This document shows, piece by piece, positions 30,742 to 40,030 of a stretch of DNA of 64,000 bases. Under the pieces are notes generated by a model that saw only the letters and a program-made list of their open reading frames with translations, searched no databases and was not told the DNA's origin. Positions within the stretch are counted from its first letter, which is position 1, and each line of letters starts with the position of its first letter. Origin of the DNA: Accumulibacter sp. (GTDB lineage Bacteria; Pseudomonadota; Gammaproteobacteria; Burkholderiales; Rhodocyclaceae); assembly GCA_017302455.1 (NCBI GenBank), contig JAFLDO010000018.1, positions 1 to 64,000 of the forward strand. The letters are read 5' to 3'. Made by a program: the position numbers and the translations under genes.

Positions 30742-31303
30742 TCGTTGACTTGGCAACGACGACCAGTGCCGGACGCAAGACGCGGTCGGCCAGAAGATAG
30801 CCCTTCTGCAGGACGGTGACGACGGTGTTGGGTTCCTGCTGCGACTCGACGACGCTGATGGCCTGATGATGATGCGGATCAAACTTCTGGCCCAACGGAT
30901 TGATCTCGGTCAATGCCGATTTTTCGAACGCAGCCACCAGTTGCTTGAGTGTCAATTCGGTTCCCGAGCGGACACTGTCGACGGTCAGGGTTTCGGTGCT
31001 CAGTGCCGCCTCGAGGCTGTCCTTGACGGCCAGGAGTTCGCGGGCAAAGCGGTCAATGGAGTACTTTGAGGCCTTGACGATGTCTTCCTGCGCACGACGG
31101 CGCACGTTCTCCGCTTCGGCCTTGGCGCGCAACCACGCGTCATGGTATTCCGCCGCCTTGAGTTCGGCCTGTCGCAGGCTTTCTTCCAGAACCGGCGCCT
31201 GATCCGCGGCGGGCGCCGCATCGACATCCGCACTGGCTGCCACGGCCTCTGGCGCCTCCGGCGGCGCAGGGATATCTACGGGTTCGTTGTCGTTAACTTG
31301 CAT
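30737..31303 (-). CDS. grpE: Nucleotide exchange factor GrpE
   Basis: A 188-residue DnaK co-chaperone that releases ADP. An acidic N terminus is followed by the long coiled coil (about 40-95, with [12 protein letters not shown]) and the conserved C-terminal [13 protein letters not shown] region and [21 protein letters not shown]. Length is normal. It is the first gene of grpE-dnaK-dnaJ. The ATG has GGGAG ten bases upstream and a sigma-32-type promoter further up. The cNMP-binding kinase is divergent. Confidence 0.97.
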   Translation of the reverse strand: MQVNDNEPVDIPAPPEAPEAVAASADVDAAPAADQAPVLEESLRQAELKAAEYHDAWLRAKAEAENVRRRAQEDIVKASKYSIDRFARELLAVKDSLEAALSTETLTVDSVRSGTELTLKQLVAAFEKSALTEINPLGQKFDPHHHQAISVVESQQEPNTVVTVLQKGYLLADRVLRPALVVVAKSTT

Positions 31304-31335
31304 GATTGGTCATCTCCCAGAAAACGTCCGTTACC

Positions 31336-31360
31336 TTGGGGCGGTTTCGAGAATTTCAAG
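31336..31360 (-). promoter_or_regulatory. Sigma-32-type promoter of grpE
   Basis: On the minus strand CTTGAAA (31354-31360) and CCCCAA (31336-31341) are separated by 12 bases, close to the RpoH consensus. It is the only good promoter-like pattern upstream of grpE. No CIRCE repeat (TTAGCACTC/GAGTGCTAA) was seen here, which is notable because hrcA lies nearby. Confidence 0.7.
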
Positions 31361-31464
31361 CCTTCGCGTGCGCCAATCGCTGTCAACCGGGATGCCATTT
31401 CGCGCATAATGACTGGTTTGGGGTGCCGTACTGCTGCTAGCATTCCAGTTGTCGGAGGTCTTCG

Positions 31465-31485
31465 ATGGAGCGTGGGCTGGCATGA
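31465..31485 (+). CDS. Six-codon leader reading frame coupled to the kinase gene
   Basis: GGAGGT at 31454-31459 sits five bases before an ATG at 31465, an ideal ribosome binding site. The frame reads Met-Glu-Arg-Gly-Leu-Ala and stops at TGA 31483-31485, which overlaps the kinase ATG (31482-31484) as ATGA. The kinase ATG itself has only a distant GGAG. This suggests that ribosomes are loaded on the minigene and reinitiate at the kinase. Alternatively it is chance. Confidence 0.4.
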   Translation: MERGLA

Positions 31486-32834
31486 CGGAAAAGATCGGCA
31501 AGTATGAGATCATCCGCCCTCTTGGCAAGGGCGCGACGGCGGTCGTCTATCTGGCCCGAGATCCGGCTCTCAATCGCCAGGTCGCGATCAAGCTGATCCG
31601 TTTCGGCGAGGATAGCGCCGCCATGTCGAGGCGTCTGCGCAAGATTTTCCAGACCGAGGACTCGATTGGACGGCGACTGGAGCATCCGAACATCGTCAAG
31701 GTCTACGATGCCGTCGTGGAAAAGGATCAGGCCTATCTGGTCATGGAGTACGTCGACGGTGGTGCGCTCGACCGGTTCTGCGCGATCAATCGCCTGCTGC
31801 CGATGCACCGCGTGATTGGCATCATCTTCAAATGTTGTCTGGCGCTCGATCACGCCTTCCGCCAAGGTGTCGTCCATCGCGACATCAAGCCAGCCAACAT
31901 CATGATCGATGCCAACGAAAATCCGAAGATCACGGATTTCGGCCTGGGCCTGTACCTGCACAAGGACATGGGCAAGGACTCCACTTTCGTCATGGGCGTC
32001 GGCTCGCCTGCCTACATGTCCCCCGAGCAGGTCAAGAACTACCCGCTCAATCACAAGACCGATCTTTACTCGCTCGGGGTCCTCCTGTTCCAGTTGCTGA
32101 CTGGGCGACTCCCCTATCGGGCGAACAACGCGGCGACCCTGGTCTACAAGATCGTCAACATGGATGCGCCATCGGTTTGTGCCCTGAACCCCAACCTGCC
32201 GCCAGGGTTGGACCCGATCATCCGCAAGGCGCTGGAGAAGGATCTCTACAACCGCTACCGCAGCGGTGCCGAGTTCGCCAAGGATCTCTCCGCCGTACGC
32301 TACCAGATGCTCGAGGAAGATGAGACCGAGCGCGATCTTGCCCGTTTTGAAACCCTGCGCAAGCTGCCGTTCTTCGCCGAGTTCGAAGATATCGAGTTGT
32401 GGGAGGTCCTGCGGATCAGCCGCTGGCAACGAATGGCTGAGAAAGTGGTGCTGATCCGTGAAGGTGAGAGCCACCGCAAGTTCGGCGTGATTATTGACGG
32501 TTTCGTCGAGGTGTCGTCGAACGGGCGGATGATCTGCCGGCTTGGCGCGAGCGAGGTCGTCGGCGAGATGGCATTCCTCCACCCGAGCGACTCGCGGCGT
32601 CATGCCACGGTAGTGACTCTCGAACCAACCGAGTTCCTGGAAATCAACAGCGCCGCGCTTGAGTTGGGTTCGGACGAATTGCAGGATCGCTTCAAGAATG
32701 TCTTGCTCGTCCAGGTGCTCGCGCGCCTGCGCGAAGCGAACCGGGCGCTGACATCGCTAAGTGGTCAGACGGCCGTACAAGGCAGTCTCTCGGCGTCCGG
32801 TCTCGGCCTGAATCCCCCGCTCGAACTCCTGTAA
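31482..32834 (+). CDS. Ser/Thr protein kinase with C-terminal cyclic-nucleotide-binding domain
   Basis: A 450-residue protein. The Hanks-type kinase domain (about 8-275) is complete: P-loop GKGATAVVY (16-24), Lys37, HRDIKPAN (133-140), DFG (152-154) and a PEQ-type activation loop. Residues 293 to about 400 form a cyclic-nucleotide-binding domain, with FFAEFEDIELWEVL at its start and a phosphate-binding cassette GEMAFL plus Arg-rich SRRHATVV. There is no transmembrane helix. cAMP or cGMP may switch the kinase, like eukaryotic PKG in one chain. An adenylate cyclase gene lies 7 kb away. An in-frame TTG at 31449 lacks a binding site and was not chosen. Confidence 0.88.
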   Translation: MTEKIGKYEIIRPLGKGATAVVYLARDPALNRQVAIKLIRFGEDSAAMSRRLRKIFQTEDSIGRRLEHPNIVKVYDAVVEKDQAYLVMEYVDGGALDRFCAINRLLPMHRVIGIIFKCCLALDHAFRQGVVHRDIKPANIMIDANENPKITDFGLGLYLHKDMGKDSTFVMGVGSPAYMSPEQVKNYPLNHKTDLYSLGVLLFQLLTGRLPYRANNAATLVYKIVNMDAPSVCALNPNLPPGLDPIIRKALEKDLYNRYRSGAEFAKDLSAVRYQMLEEDETERDLARFETLRKLPFFAEFEDIELWEVLRISRWQRMAEKVVLIREGESHRKFGVIIDGFVEVSSNGRMICRLGASEVVGEMAFLHPSDSRRHATVVTLEPTEFLEINSAALELGSDELQDRFKNVLLVQVLARLREANRALTSLSGQTAVQGSLSASGLGLNPPLELL

Positions 32835-32835
32835 G

Positions 32836-32852
32836 GGGCCCGGCCGCGGCCC
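32836..32852. terminator. Hairpin after the kinase gene, between convergent genes
   Basis: Arms GGGCC/GGCCC with a seven-base loop lie in the 37-base gap between the kinase stop and the hemH stop, so it could serve both strands. No T-run follows. Confidence 0.4.
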
Positions 32853-32871
32853 TGAGTCCCCATCGCGAGAG

Positions 32872-33975
32872 TCAGGAAGGTGCGCCCAGGGCGCGGGCGC
32901 GCAAGGCACTGAGTTCGAGGCTGGAAAGGTCGGGCGGAGTCGTCGTCGGCCAGCCCTGCAGGTGGCTGGCGGCAATGTCGGCGAGCGCACGGATCCAGTC
33001 GTCGCGCTCGTTGAGGCACGCCACATAGTTGTACTCCCTGCCGCCCGCTTCGATGAAGGTGGCCTTGCCCTCGATGGCGATCTCTTCGAGGGTCTCCAGG
33101 CAGTCCGCGGGAAACCCGGGGCAGATCACATCAACCTTCTGCACCCCCTGCCTGGCCAGCGCCCTGAGGGTCGGCGCCGTGTAGGGTTGTAGCCATTCGG
33201 CACGGCCGAAACGCGACTGGAAGCAGATCTGGTACTGCTCCTGGGCCAGACCGAGTGCCTCGGCCAACAGGCGGCCGGTCTTCTGGCACTCGCAGTGGTA
33301 GGGGTCTCCCCGATCGAGTGCATAGCGCGGCAGCCCGTGAAAACTCATGACCAGGCGATACGAACTGGTCGGCCGGCCATTGCTCGCCCAATGCTCGCGA
33401 ACGCTGGCGGCCAGGGCTTCGATGTAGCCCGGGTGGTCGGCGAAACTCCTGACCGTGCGTACTTCCGGCTGGTTGCGGACAGTCTGCAACCAGGCGCAGG
33501 CAGCGTCGATAGCCGTGGCCGTGGTACTGGCCGCGTACTGAGGATACAGGGGCAGCAGCAGCAAGCGCGTGCACCCGGCGGCCTTGAGACGGGAAAGCGT
33601 TGCCGGAATCGACGGCTCACCGTAGCGCATCGCGTAATCCACCCGCACCTGCTGGCCGGCGAGTCCGAGACGCCCGCGCAGCAGCTTGGCCTGACGCTCG
33701 ACATGCACCTTCAGCGGTGAGCCCTCGCTGGTCCACACTGACGCGTACTTCGCGGCCGATCGGCGCGGTCGGACGTTGAGGATGATTCCATGCAGAATCG
33801 CCCACCAGAGCAGGCGGGGAATTTCAACCACGCGTGGATCCGCCAGAAATTCGCCGAGGTAGCGACGAACCGCGGGCGCACTCGGCGCCTCGGGCGTCCC
33901 CAGGTTGATCAACAGGACGCCGGTCAGCGCCGGCGAGCCGTGACGGTAGGTCGGCTCGGTGAGATAGCTTGGCAT
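32872..33975 (-). CDS. hemH: Ferrochelatase
   Basis: A 367-residue enzyme that inserts ferrous iron into protoporphyrin IX, the last step of heme synthesis. It shows [14 protein letters not shown] at the N terminus, [12 protein letters not shown], the catalytic histidine segment [31 protein letters not shown] and the conserved Glu helix CLETLEEI. Its ATG overlaps the hrcA stop by one base (TGATG), so translation is coupled to hrcA. Heme supply is relevant to the nearby respiration and NO-linked genes, but no direct regulation is visible. Confidence 0.95.
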   Translation of the reverse strand: MPSYLTEPTYRHGSPALTGVLLINLGTPEAPSAPAVRRYLGEFLADPRVVEIPRLLWWAILHGIILNVRPRRSAAKYASVWTSEGSPLKVHVERQAKLLRGRLGLAGQQVRVDYAMRYGEPSIPATLSRLKAAGCTRLLLLPLYPQYAASTTATAIDAACAWLQTVRNQPEVRTVRSFADHPGYIEALAASVREHWASNGRPTSSYRLVMSFHGLPRYALDRGDPYHCECQKTGRLLAEALGLAQEQYQICFQSRFGRAEWLQPYTAPTLRALARQGVQKVDVICPGFPADCLETLEEIAIEGKATFIEAGGREYNYVACLNERDDWIRALADIAASHLQGWPTTTPPDLSSLELSALRARALGAPS

Positions 33976-35003
33976 CAGCAGTGGGCGTGGAAGGTAAGCG
34001 CCGAGGAAAGGAGCTTGGCGGTGATATCGACGATCGGGATCACGCGCTCATAGGCCATGCGAGTTGGACCGATAACGCCAACCGAACCGACCACCTGTCC
34101 ATCCACCTCGTAAGGAGCGGTGACGACACTGCATTCGTCAAGGGGAGCCAGCCCCGATTCGCCGCCAATGAAGATCTGCACCCCGTCGGCGCGATGCGAC
34201 AGGTCGAGCAACTGCATCAGCGAAGTACGCTGCTCGAAAAGGTTGAACAATTCGCGAACTCGCTGCATGTTGGACGAGAACTCCTCGACATCAAGGAGGT
34301 TGCGCTCGCCGGAAATGACATACCTGTCGTCAGGCTGTCGCATGGCCTCGTCGCCGGCGGCCAGCGCCGCGGCCATGAGTGCCTGCAGATCGCCGCGCAG
34401 CTTCTGCAACTCCTGCTGGACGTGACCCCTGATGTGCTCGAAGTCGTGACCAACGAAATGCTGGTTCAGGTAGTTGGTCGCGGTAACCAGTTCGGACGGG
34501 CTGTAGGCGCGCCCGGGGAAGAGTAGACGATTCTGCACATCGCCATCGGCGGTGACCAGAATCAGCAGAATACGCTTCTCCGACAGGCTGACGAACTCGA
34601 TCTGGCGAATCGTCGGTACGAGACGGCGCGGGCTCAAGACGACGCCGGCAAAATGGCTCAGCCCGGACAGCAGATGAGAAGCGTTGCTGATCAACTGCCG
34701 CGGTTGCGAGGCGAACAACTGGCCCTCGATGGCGTCGATCTTTTCCTTGTCGAGCGGCCTGACGGTGAGCAGGCTGTCCACAAAGAAGCGGTAGCCACGG
34801 GAAGTCGGTATGCGTCCGGCAGAGGTGTGCGGACTGCTGATCAGGCCAATGTCTTCAAGGTCGGCCATCACATTGCGCACTGTCGCCGCTGACAGGTCCA
34901 GTCCGGAATGCTTCGACAGGGCGCGCGAGCCAACCGGCTGTCCTTCGGCAATGTAGCGTTGGATCAGCGTCTTGAGCAGCGTTTTGGCGCGTTCGTCTAG
35001 CAT
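33975..35003 (-). CDS. hrcA: Heat-inducible transcription repressor HrcA
   Basis: A 342-residue repressor. It has an N-terminal winged helix ([21 protein letters not shown], then [18 protein letters not shown]) and a GAF-like effector domain ending in the dimer region. It normally represses groESL and dnaK genes through CIRCE elements. I saw no CIRCE in the window, so its targets probably lie elsewhere. Placement with hemH and next to nadK-recN is typical of betaproteobacteria. Confidence 0.95.
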   Translation of the reverse strand: MLDERAKTLLKTLIQRYIAEGQPVGSRALSKHSGLDLSAATVRNVMADLEDIGLISSPHTSAGRIPTSRGYRFFVDSLLTVRPLDKEKIDAIEGQLFASQPRQLISNASHLLSGLSHFAGVVLSPRRLVPTIRQIEFVSLSEKRILLILVTADGDVQNRLLFPGRAYSPSELVTATNYLNQHFVGHDFEHIRGHVQQELQKLRGDLQALMAAALAAGDEAMRQPDDRYVISGERNLLDVEEFSSNMQRVRELFNLFEQRTSLMQLLDLSHRADGVQIFIGGESGLAPLDECSVVTAPYEVDGQVVGSVGVIGPTRMAYERVIPIVDITAKLLSSALTFHAHC

Positions 35004-35078
35004 GGCTTCGATTCTACAAAAAATCGGTCGTTAGCGGGGCGCCGCGGGAGGAAGCTGAATTGTGGTTTAATTCGCCCC

Positions 35079-36005
35079 ATGAACAACGCCTTTCCGCAAG
35101 CGTCGCCCGAATGCGCACACCTGCCCCGAACAATAGCGCTGATCGGCAAGTACCACAGTCCGGAAATAGCCGAATCGATTCGCCTGCTGGCGAAATACCT
35201 GCACGAGCGTGGCATGACCGTGCTGATCGAGGAAGAAACGGCCCGCAATGTGGTGTCCCAGCTCGACCTGAGGAGTTGGGCGAGCGGCAGTTTTCCCTGG
35301 CTCGGCGCGCATGCCGACATGGCGATCGTCGTCGGTGGCGACGGCACGATGCTCAACGCGGCACGACAGCTCGCGCGTTACCGCGTACCTCTGGTTGGCG
35401 TCAATCAGGGACGTCTGGGTTTCATGACCGATATCGCGCGCAGCGACATGCTGACCTGCATGGACGATCTGCTGGACGGCAAGTTCGTTCCCGAAGTCCG
35501 CATGCTCCTCGATGCCGAGATCCTGCGCGACGAACGCAGCGTCTTCGCCAATCTGGCGCTCAACGATGTCGTCGTCGACAAGGGAGCCACCGGCCGGATG
35601 ATCGAGTTCGAGCTCTTCATTGACGGCGAGTTCATCTACCACCTGCGCTCGGATGGGCTGATCGTCGCCACCTCGACCGGTTCGACGGCCTATGCGCTGT
35701 CGGCCAACGGCCCGATCCTGCATCCGCAGGTGTCCGCGATCGCTTTGGTGCCACTGTGTCCGCATGCGCTGTCCAACCGGCCGATCCTGGTCGGAGATCG
35801 CAAGGAAATCGAAATCCGCGTTGTCTATGCCACTGATTCGCGTGCACATTTCGATGGGCAGGTAACCGTCGATCTGCGCAACGACGACACCGTGCGCATC
35901 CGGCGCTCCGAATACTCCATCTGCCTGCTCCACCCTCCCGGTCACAGTTACTTCGCGATGCTGCGTGAGAAGCTGCACTGGAGCGAGCGACCCAAGGAAC
36001 ATTAG
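35079..36005 (+). CDS. nadK: NAD kinase
   Basis: A 308-residue enzyme that makes NADP from NAD and ATP. It has the GGDGTML motif (86-92), the LGFMTDI segment, NDVVVDKG with the conserved Asn-Asp, and the [14 protein letters not shown] loop. Length is normal. It is divergent from hrcA and its stop is 23 bases before the recN ATG, so the two are probably co-transcribed. Confidence 0.96.
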   Translation: MNNAFPQASPECAHLPRTIALIGKYHSPEIAESIRLLAKYLHERGMTVLIEEETARNVVSQLDLRSWASGSFPWLGAHADMAIVVGGDGTMLNAARQLARYRVPLVGVNQGRLGFMTDIARSDMLTCMDDLLDGKFVPEVRMLLDAEILRDERSVFANLALNDVVVDKGATGRMIEFELFIDGEFIYHLRSDGLIVATSTGSTAYALSANGPILHPQVSAIALVPLCPHALSNRPILVGDRKEIEIRVVYATDSRAHFDGQVTVDLRNDDTVRIRRSEYSICLLHPPGHSYFAMLREKLHWSERPKEH

Positions 36006-36028
36006 GCGATTCCTGCGCCGACGAAACC

Positions 36029-37684
36029 ATGCTCTGCCGCTTGACGATTCGCGACTTCGTTCTGGTCGACCGGCTCGAACTCGAGTTTCAAGCCGGATTC
36101 GGTACTCTGACTGGCGAGACGGGTGCCGGCAAGTCGATTCTGGTGGACGCGCTGGCCTTCGCCCTTGGCGAACGCGCTGACTCGAGCCTGATTCGGACAG
36201 GCAGCGAACGCGCGGAGGTGACTGCGGAGTTTGCTCTGGAGCGCTCACCCGAGGCAAGCGAGTGGCTGCTTGCCCATGATATGGACAGCGAGGGCGGCTT
36301 GCTCCTGCGCCGCTTAGTCGATGCCAACGGCCGTTCGCGCGCCTATGTCAACGGGTCACCGGTCACCGTCCAGCAGCTGCGCGAGGTGGCCGAAGCGCTG
36401 GTCGACATCCACGGCCAGCACGCTCACCAGTCGCTGATGCGTGGCGAAGCACAGCGCGCGCTGCTCGACGCGCACGCCCGACTCGACCCCTTGTTGGCCG
36501 AAGTCGGCAAGGCCTGGCGCGTCTGGCGCGCTGCCAGAACGACGCTTGATACGGCAAGCAACGACATCGAGGCCCTGGCTGCCGAGCGCGAGCAACTTGC
36601 CTGGCAGGCCGACGAACTGGCAGCGCTTGGTTTCTCGGTCGAGGAATGGGCGACGCTGAACGACGAGCACAAACGCCTGGCGCATGCCGCAAACCTTGTC
36701 GACGGCGCCGAGCATTCCCTGCAGGTATTGGCCGAAGGTGAATCTGCCTGCGAAGCTCGGCTCGGTGCGGTCGCGAATCGTATCGATGGGCTCGCCGAGT
36801 ACGACTCCGCGCTGTGCGAGATCGGCGTCCTGCTGCATTCGGCTCAGGCCGAACTCGCCGAGGCGATCTCTTCCCTGCGTCGCTATGCCAGCCGCGCCGA
36901 ACTGGATCCGCGGCGCTTGGCGGAAATCGAGCAGCGAATCGACGCCGTTCTCGGCTGTGCCCGGAAGTTCCGCTGCAAGCCCGAGGAGTTGCCGGCCTTG
37001 CTGGCACGCTGCCAGGAGCGACTGGCCATCCTCGGCGCGGCTGCCGATGTCGGCGCGCTGGCGGAACGTGTCGCGGCAGCGCGCGGCGACTACGAGCGCC
37101 TGGCGCGGCGCCTCTCCGACAGTCGTCGCGAAGCTGCCGCAGCACTTGCCGGCGAGGTCAGTCAGGTCATGCAGCAACTCGCGCTTGGCGGCGGGCGTTT
37201 CGAGGTCGGTCTGGTCCCGGTCGAGGGAGGCAATGCCGCGGGTTTCGAGCAGATCGAATTTCGCCTTGCCGGTTTGGCCGGAAATGAAGCGCGCCCGCTT
37301 GCCAAGGTCGCCTCGGGCGGCGAGCTGTCGCGCATCAGTCTCGCTATTCAGGTGGTGACCAGCCAGGCCGCCAGCGTACCGACGCTCATCTTTGACGAGG
37401 TGGATGTCGGTATCGGTGGCGGAGTCGCCGAGATTGTCGGTCGTCTGCTGCGCGAACTGGGCGCCGATCGACAGGTTCTCTGCGTGACCCACCTTCCGCA
37501 GGTGGCCGCGCGTGCCAATTGGCAATGGCAGGTCAGCAAGAGCACGGAGGCTGGCGAGGTTCGCAGCCTGGTCACCGCGCTCGAAAATCAGGCGCGGGTC
37601 GAGGAAATCGCGCGCATGCTGGGCGGCATCGAGATCACCGAGATCACTCGCCAACACGCCAAGGAACTGTTGGGACGCGCCTGA
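36029..37684 (+). CDS. recN: DNA repair protein RecN
   Basis: A 551-residue SMC-like ATPase in double-strand-break repair. Walker A is GETGAGKSILVDAL near residue 31; a central coiled-coil region of alternating Glu/Ala/Leu helices follows; the signature and Walker B are KVASGGELSRISLAIQ and LIFDEVDVGIGGG. VTHLPQVAA is the H-loop. Length is normal. It follows nadK closely. Confidence 0.96.
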   Translation: MLCRLTIRDFVLVDRLELEFQAGFGTLTGETGAGKSILVDALAFALGERADSSLIRTGSERAEVTAEFALERSPEASEWLLAHDMDSEGGLLLRRLVDANGRSRAYVNGSPVTVQQLREVAEALVDIHGQHAHQSLMRGEAQRALLDAHARLDPLLAEVGKAWRVWRAARTTLDTASNDIEALAAEREQLAWQADELAALGFSVEEWATLNDEHKRLAHAANLVDGAEHSLQVLAEGESACEARLGAVANRIDGLAEYDSALCEIGVLLHSAQAELAEAISSLRRYASRAELDPRRLAEIEQRIDAVLGCARKFRCKPEELPALLARCQERLAILGAAADVGALAERVAAARGDYERLARRLSDSRREAAAALAGEVSQVMQQLALGGGRFEVGLVPVEGGNAAGFEQIEFRLAGLAGNEARPLAKVASGGELSRISLAIQVVTSQAASVPTLIFDEVDVGIGGGVAEIVGRLLRELGADRQVLCVTHLPQVAARANWQWQVSKSTEAGEVRSLVTALENQARVEEIARMLGGIEITEITRQHAKELLGRA

Positions 37685-37767
37685 CCCCGCTGGGGCACCG
37701 GGGAGGAGTTGATGCCGGCTTGCGAGACTGACCGCTTGCCCACCGACTCCATCTCACCGGGAGGACG

Positions 37768-38073
37768 TCAAACCGGCTTCTTGACCTTGCTCCGGGCAGC
37801 TTTCCGCAAAGTCTTGAAGAGGTCGGGGTCTTCCGCCTTGAGATATTCGACGACCTCGAAGTCCTCGCGCTTCAGGCGTTGAATATCGATCTGCTCGACA
37901 TGCACAAGCCGCAGCAACTCGCGCACCGGCTTGGGCATGTTACGGCCGCTTTCATAACGCGAACCACCACTTTGTGTTACACCGATCTTGGACCAGAACT
38001 GCTGTTGGTTCAAGCCCAGTTTGCGACGGATTTCGCGGGGATCGACCCTCTCAACGACTTTGGCGGTACTCAT
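37768..38073 (-). CDS. XRE-like helix-turn-helix regulator
   Basis: From the ATG at 38073 (AAGGAT upstream) the protein has 101 residues. A lambda-repressor-type HTH is visible at about 13-50: IRRKLGLNQQQFWSKIGVTQSGGSRYESGRNMP (recognition helix SQSG-type TQSGGSRYE). The C-terminal half is charged and helical and ends in a Lys/Arg-rich tail, with no other domain. It could bind its own control region, which contains a long inverted repeat. A self-regulating repressor or antitoxin-like regulator are both possible, but no toxin gene is adjacent. Confidence 0.75.
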   Translation of the reverse strand: MSTAKVVERVDPREIRRKLGLNQQQFWSKIGVTQSGGSRYESGRNMPKPVRELLRLVHVEQIDIQRLKREDFEVVEYLKAEDPDLFKTLRKAARSKVKKPV

Positions 38074-38126
38074 CGGACTATCCTTTCTTGCAATGACTGC
38101 ATGCGAACGGGCTGAAAACTCTTCTC

Positions 38127-38169
38127 GTGCCACGGGTTCACAGCCTACGGGCTTGCTGACACGTGGCAC
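38127..38169. repeat. 8-bp inverted repeat with 27-base spacing in the HTH gene leader
   Basis: GTGCCACG (38127-38134) and CGTGGCAC (38162-38169) are perfect inverted copies around a 27-base centre that has its own small stem (AGCC/GGCT at 38142-38153). The right arm abuts the predicted -10 hexamer at 38170-38175, so the repeat spans the start of transcription and the 5' leader of the HTH gene. It is placed as an operator or as an mRNA hairpin. Confidence 0.6.
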
Positions 38170-38197
38170 ACTATAAGGGATCCGCCCAGAATTGCAA
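38170..38197 (-). promoter_or_regulatory. Sigma-70 promoter of the HTH gene
   Basis: On the minus strand TTGCAA (38192-38197) and TATAGT (38170-38175) are separated by 16 bases. This is one of the best sigma-70-type matches in the window. Confidence 0.6.
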
Positions 38198-38238
38198 GTG
38201 GCATTCGAATAGAACATTTGGCTAATGCTGTTGGGCTC

Positions 38239-38288
38239 CCGTGAACGACTCACGGTGGCAATCATGACGCTTGGCTACCCGAAGCCAA
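38239..38288. terminator. Two tandem hairpins downstream of gltX
   Basis: CCGTGA/TCACGG (38239-38255, five-base loop) and TTGGCT/AGCCAA (38271-38288, six-base loop) lie between the end of gltX and the HTH promoter. They could end the gltX transcript. Neither has a T-run. Confidence 0.4.
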
Positions 38289-38354
38289 CCGTGGCGGCGC
38301 TGGGCAGCGCGGGAAGGCCGGAGCCTTGTTCGAGTGGCTCATCGCGGCGCGCGG

Positions 38355-39773
38355 TCACGACGGATCGATCCCGGACGGTCTCGGGTCGTCCGCCTTGCCA
38401 AGCCGTTCGAGCACCTCTTCGCGCGGGAACAGCGCGACCAGCGCGTCCACCGACGGCGTCTGCTCCTGGCCAGTGAGAAGCACGCGTATGGGCATCGCCA
38501 GCTTCGGCATTTTCATCCCGTGTCGGGCAACGCTTTCCTTGATCAGTGCACCGATCGCCGGCGCTTCCCAGGCCACCTCGGCTAGTCCGGCGATGAAATC
38601 GGCGAGCAGCGGCAGAGCTTCCGGCGTCAGGTGCTTTTCCAGGAGCCTTGTCGGCACCTCCGGATGGGCGTAGAAGATTCCCGCCGCGTCGGCCAGTTCG
38701 TTCAAATTGGCGGCACGATCCCGATAGAGGCCGATGATCGCCTCAAGCGAAGGGGTGCCGGCGACACTCAGCCCGCGCGCCTCCAGGCGCGGTCGAACGA
38801 GAGCGGTCAAGCGGGCAATATCGGTGCGCTTCAGGTAGTGGGCATTGAGCCAGTTCAGCTTCTCGGTATTGAACTGCGCCGCAGAGGGAGTGATATGGTC
38901 GAGGTCGAACCACTCACAAAACTGCTGCATCGAGAAGATCTCGTCGTCGCCGTGCGACCAACCGAGACGCGCAAGATAGTTGAGCACGGCTTCAGGCAGG
39001 TAGCCTTCGTCGTCGTACTGCATGACACTGACGGCGCCATGCCGTTTTGACAGTTTCTGCCCATCATCGCCAAGAATCATCGACAGGTGCGCGTAGAGTG
39101 GCACCGGCGCCCCGAGCGCACGCAGTATGTTGATCTGCCGCGGCGTGTTGTTGACGTGGTCATCGCCGCGGATGACGTGTGTGATACCCATGTCGCGATC
39201 ATCGACGACGACGCAGAAATTGTAGGTTGGGGTACCGTCGGCGCGAGCAATGACGAGGTCGTCGAGTTCGCCATTGGCAATCTCGATCCGGCCCTTGACG
39301 AGATCGTCCCAGGCGACCATCCCGTCGCGGGGATTCTTGAAGCGCACGACGGGGAGAACAGCCGCTGGCGGGGTCGGCAGGATCTTCCCCGGCTCTGGTC
39401 GCCAGAGGCCGTTGTAGCGCGGCTTAACGCCCTGGGACCGCTGCTCCTCGCGCAGGCGGTCGAGTTCCTCGGGCGCCATGTAGCAGTGGTAAGCGGTACC
39501 GGCGGCGAGCATTTCCTGGATCACGGCCCGGTAACGATCCATCCGTTGGGTCTGGTAGAACGGACCTTCGTCATAGGTGAGGCCAAGCCAGAGCATGCCA
39601 TCGAGAATCGCCCGCACGGCGTCCGGGGTCGATCGCGCCAGATCGGTGTCCTCAACGCGCAGGATGAAGGCGCCGGAGTGGTGGCGGGCATAGGCCCATG
39701 AGAAAAGTGCAGTGCGCGCACCGCCGATATGCAGGAAGCCGGTCGGGGAAGGCGCGAAACGGGTACGGATCAT
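38355..39773 (-). CDS. gltX: Glutamyl-tRNA synthetase
   Basis: From the ATG at 39773 the protein has 472 residues and starts [21 protein letters not shown] with the HIGH-type motif. KMSKS is seen as KLSKRHG after DDGQ. The C-terminal anticodon domain includes the conserved [15 protein letters not shown] segment. Length is normal. An in-frame start 33 bases upstream adds residues not typical of the family. The adenylate cyclase gene is divergent. Confidence 0.96.
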   Translation of the reverse strand: MIRTRFAPSPTGFLHIGGARTALFSWAYARHHSGAFILRVEDTDLARSTPDAVRAILDGMLWLGLTYDEGPFYQTQRMDRYRAVIQEMLAAGTAYHCYMAPEELDRLREEQRSQGVKPRYNGLWRPEPGKILPTPPAAVLPVVRFKNPRDGMVAWDDLVKGRIEIANGELDDLVIARADGTPTYNFCVVVDDRDMGITHVIRGDDHVNNTPRQINILRALGAPVPLYAHLSMILGDDGQKLSKRHGAVSVMQYDDEGYLPEAVLNYLARLGWSHGDDEIFSMQQFCEWFDLDHITPSAAQFNTEKLNWLNAHYLKRTDIARLTALVRPRLEARGLSVAGTPSLEAIIGLYRDRAANLNELADAAGIFYAHPEVPTRLLEKHLTPEALPLLADFIAGLAEVAWEAPAIGALIKESVARHGMKMPKLAMPIRVLLTGQEQTPSVDALVALFPREEVLERLGKADDPRPSGIDPS

Positions 39774-40030
39774 GATCGCTGTGGGCAGTCGGGAAAAGAC
39801 GGCCATTCTAGTATGAAAGTCGCATTGGCGACGCCGGAAGTCCGTGTCACAAACGCGTGAGCGCGCGCAGGGGGCCTGGCCACGCGCGGGCGTATCTGCC
39901 GCGTGCTCACCCGGCGGCCGGTTCGGGGGCGTCGTCGATCGACGGTCACCGCCGCGAGGATTCCCTGTAGAATCCGGCCTCCAGCTCGGGGGCCGGCCTC
40001 CCGCGGCTGTTCAACAGACTCGGGAGGTCT

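Noticed and set aside
31304-31464. CIRCE element between grpE and the kinase gene
   Set aside because: The TTAGCACTC-N9-GAGTGCTAA repeat is absent; a sigma-32-type promoter is present instead.
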